Part shown: positions 4,810-6,166 of the stretch, one piece after another
How positions within the stretch are numbered: the stretch's first letter is position 1
How the letters are laid out: each line of letters begins with the position of its first letter
Source: JAITWN01 sp964384095
GTDB lineage: Bacteria > Pseudomonadota > Gammaproteobacteria > SZUA-140
Direction: 5' to 3'
Assembly: GCA_964384095.1 (NCBI GenBank)
Contig: CAYLKC010000104.1
Location: 1 to 6,166 of the forward strand
Length of the DNA stretch: 6,166 bases
Notes under the pieces: model-generated
Told to the model about the DNA's origin: nothing
What the model saw: only the letters and a program-made list of their open reading frames with translations
The model's database searches: none
Program-made: the position numbers and the translations under genes

Positions 4810-6166
4810 ATGCGTAAAGTTCCGCTGTATTCATTCCTTGTGCTGTTTGCCCTGGGATCGTCCGCCTGCTCCAGCCTGACCGTCCAGGCGCCCGAACCGG
4901 TCGCCGCGACCGCGGTCGATGTCTCCGGGCCGTCCGGACAGGCCCTGAGCGGGCAGTTATTATACCAGATACTCGAGGCCGAGATCGCGCTGCAACGTCA
5001 GCATTACGACGTTGCGATCGCGTGTTTCCGACAGCTCGCACAAGTGACCCGGGATCCTGAATTCGCCGAACGCGCGGCGCAGGTCGCGGCCTTCGTCCGT
5101 GATGACCCCGCCACCCTGGAGTCCGCCCGCCTGTGGCTCGAACTCGAGCCCGACAGCAGCGAGGCGCGACAAATGATGGTCGTGGCCGCGATCCGCAACG
5201 GCCGGGTCGAGACCGCGCTGGAAAACGTCGAGATCCTGCTGTCCGGGGCCGCAGGCCCCGTCGAGGAGCGTTTCGAGATGATGGCGGGGCTGCTGACCCG
5301 CGAACATGATCTCGAGGAGGCGCTGCGCATGATGGAGCGCCTCGTAGCCAGCCGCCAGGATGACCCCGCTGCCCTGTTTGCCTACGCCAATCTCGCCCTG
5401 CGCGCCGGCGATATCGATCGGGCCAGTGAGGCCGTCGAGCACGCGCTCGAGCTGCGGCCCGACTGGCATGGCGCAATCCTGATGCGAGTGCGCGTGTTGC
5501 AGATGCAGGGGCGCCAGGGCGAGGCGCTGGATTTCCTCGCCGGGGCGGTCGAGCGCAACCTGGGCGATACCCGCCTGCGCATGGCCTACGCGCGCCTGTT
5601 GATGGAGCACCAGCGCTATGACGAGGCGATCGTGCAATACGAGGTGCTCGCCGACGAGGTCGCTCCGAATACCGAGATACTATTCACGCTGGCGATGGTG
5701 CACCTCCAGCTCGAGAACTTCGACGAAGCCGGCATCTACCTGATGCAGGTGCGCGACGCCGGCGATCATGCCGGTGATCTGAATTATTACTTCGGCTGGA
5801 TCGAGGAGCGCCGCGGCAATATCGTCGAGGCGATTGCGTATTACCAGCGGGCGCCATCGACGGATGAAACCGGTTTCGAGGCGAGGGTCCGGCTCGCGAT
5901 TCTCACGGCCGGAGAGGGCGATGTCGCCGCAGCTCGCCAGATCCTGCAGCAACTGCGGCTGCAGCAGCCGGCGCGTCAGAAGCGGGTCTTCCAGATCGAG
6001 GCCGAACTGCTACGCCAGGCCGGCCAGCATGAAGTCGGCCTCGACGTACTGACCGCGGCGCTCGAGCATTTCCCCGGCGATTTCGACCTGCTCTACGCGC
6101 GGGCGCTGATGGCCGAGCGCGCCGATCGAATCGATATCGTCGAGGAAGACCTGCAGTTCATCATCG
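4810..6166 (+). CDS. TPR-repeat protein with a lipoprotein-type signal peptide (3' end cut by window edge)
   Basis: The frame is open from ATG 4810 to the right edge, giving 452 residues with no stop. Residues 1-19 form a signal peptide: Arg2-Lys3, hydrophobic core PLYSFLVLFALG, then SSA before Cys20. Ser at -3 is unusual for a lipobox, but the general lipoprotein pattern permits it; Ser21 at +2 would favour the outer membrane. A Pro/Ala-rich linker (about 22-45) precedes helical repeats. TPR-like units are seen at about 53-78, 186-217 (AALFAYANLALRAGDIDRA, the clearest), 254-285, 289-318 and 323-348. Such proteins act as periplasmic scaffolds; no catalytic motif is seen. By position (divergent from hemA) and N-terminal pattern it resembles the TPR protein encoded before lolB in Pseudomonas (PA4667 type), so lolB and ispE are expected beyond the edge. 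Specific function is unknown. Confidence 0.88.
   Translation, partial: MRKVPLYSFLVLFALGSSACSSLTVQAPEPVAATAVDVSGPSGQALSGQLLYQILEAEIALQRQHYDVAIACFRQLAQVTRDPEFAERAAQVAAFVRDDPATLESARLWLELEPDSSEARQMMVVAAIRNGRVETALENVEILLSGAAGPVEERFEMMAGLLTREHDLEEALRMMERLVASRQDDPAALFAYANLALRAGDIDRASEAVEHALELRPDWHGAILMRVRVLQMQGRQGEALDFLAGAVERNLGDTRLRMAYARLLMEHQRYDEAIVQYEVLADEVAPNTEILFTLAMVHLQLENFDEAGIYLMQVRDAGDHAGDLNYYFGWIEERRGNIVEAIAYYQRAPSTDETGFEARVRLAILTAGEGDVAAARQILQQLRLQQPARQKRVFQIEAELLRQAGQHEVGLDVLTAALEHFPGDFDLLYARALMAERADRIDIVEEDLQFII

Noticed and set aside
4691..5476. A 261-codon open frame on the - strand running through the TPR gene and the divergent region
   Set aside because: It is extremely Arg-rich, crosses both candidate promoters and has no family pattern. 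It is typical of an out-of-frame high-GC translation.
4960..5637. A 225-codon open frame on the - strand opposite the TPR gene
   Set aside because: It is codon-aligned with the TPR reading frame at 4810-6166, which has a signal peptide, TPR pattern and start-site context. The antisense frame has none of these.
1..6166. Frequent short GATC, CGAG and CTCGAG words, considered as a possible repeat or uptake-sequence family
   Set aside because: They fall mostly in codons such as GAG ATC, GCG ATC and CTC GAG. GC-rich codon choice accounts for them, and they show no regular spacing or longer shared core.

Overview
The window is high-GC bacterial DNA and fits a gammaproteobacterium. It reads as a compact housekeeping region. 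The main clue is the order hemA–prfA–prmC with a divergent TPR lipoprotein gene upstream of hemA, an arrangement I recall from Pseudomonas and relatives, where lolB and ispE follow the TPR gene. Genus cannot be set from this sequence. I see no mobile element, CRISPR array, tRNA, rRNA or horizontally acquired island.

Layout. (1) Positions 1-994, + strand: the C-terminal two thirds of gatB, cut by the left edge. (2) Positions 995-1041: a 47-base convergent gap holding one weak inverted repeat. (3) Positions 4672-1042, - strand: a tight four-gene operon, hemA (glutamyl-tRNA reductase), prfA (release factor 1), prmC (release factor glutamine methyltransferase) and a small JAMM/MPN metallopeptidase. 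Spacing is 6 bases between hemA and prfA, then two ATGA 4-base overlaps, so translational coupling is likely throughout. (4) Positions 4673-4809: a 137-base divergent regulatory region with a candidate promoter for each side and a 15-base palindrome over one -10 box. (5) Positions 4810-6166, + strand: a TPR-repeat protein with a lipoprotein-type signal peptide, cut by the right edge.

How the genes fit together. HemA starts tetrapyrrole synthesis from glutamyl-tRNA. RF1 terminates translation at UAA and UAG, and PrmC methylates the glutamine of the RF GGQ motif, so prfA and prmC are an enzyme-substrate pair. GatB, part of the GatCAB amidotransferase, also uses glutamyl-tRNA (or aspartyl-tRNA) but is convergent and not in the operon. 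The JAMM protein is the least understood member. It keeps all metal and catalytic residues and lies where many gammaproteobacteria carry moeB, an E1-like activating enzyme that is absent here.

No wholly new system is evident. The points most worth a second look are the orphan JAMM peptidase, the hairpin that puts the hemA stop codon in its loop directly before an SD-less GTG start of prfA, and the divergent hemA/TPR control region.
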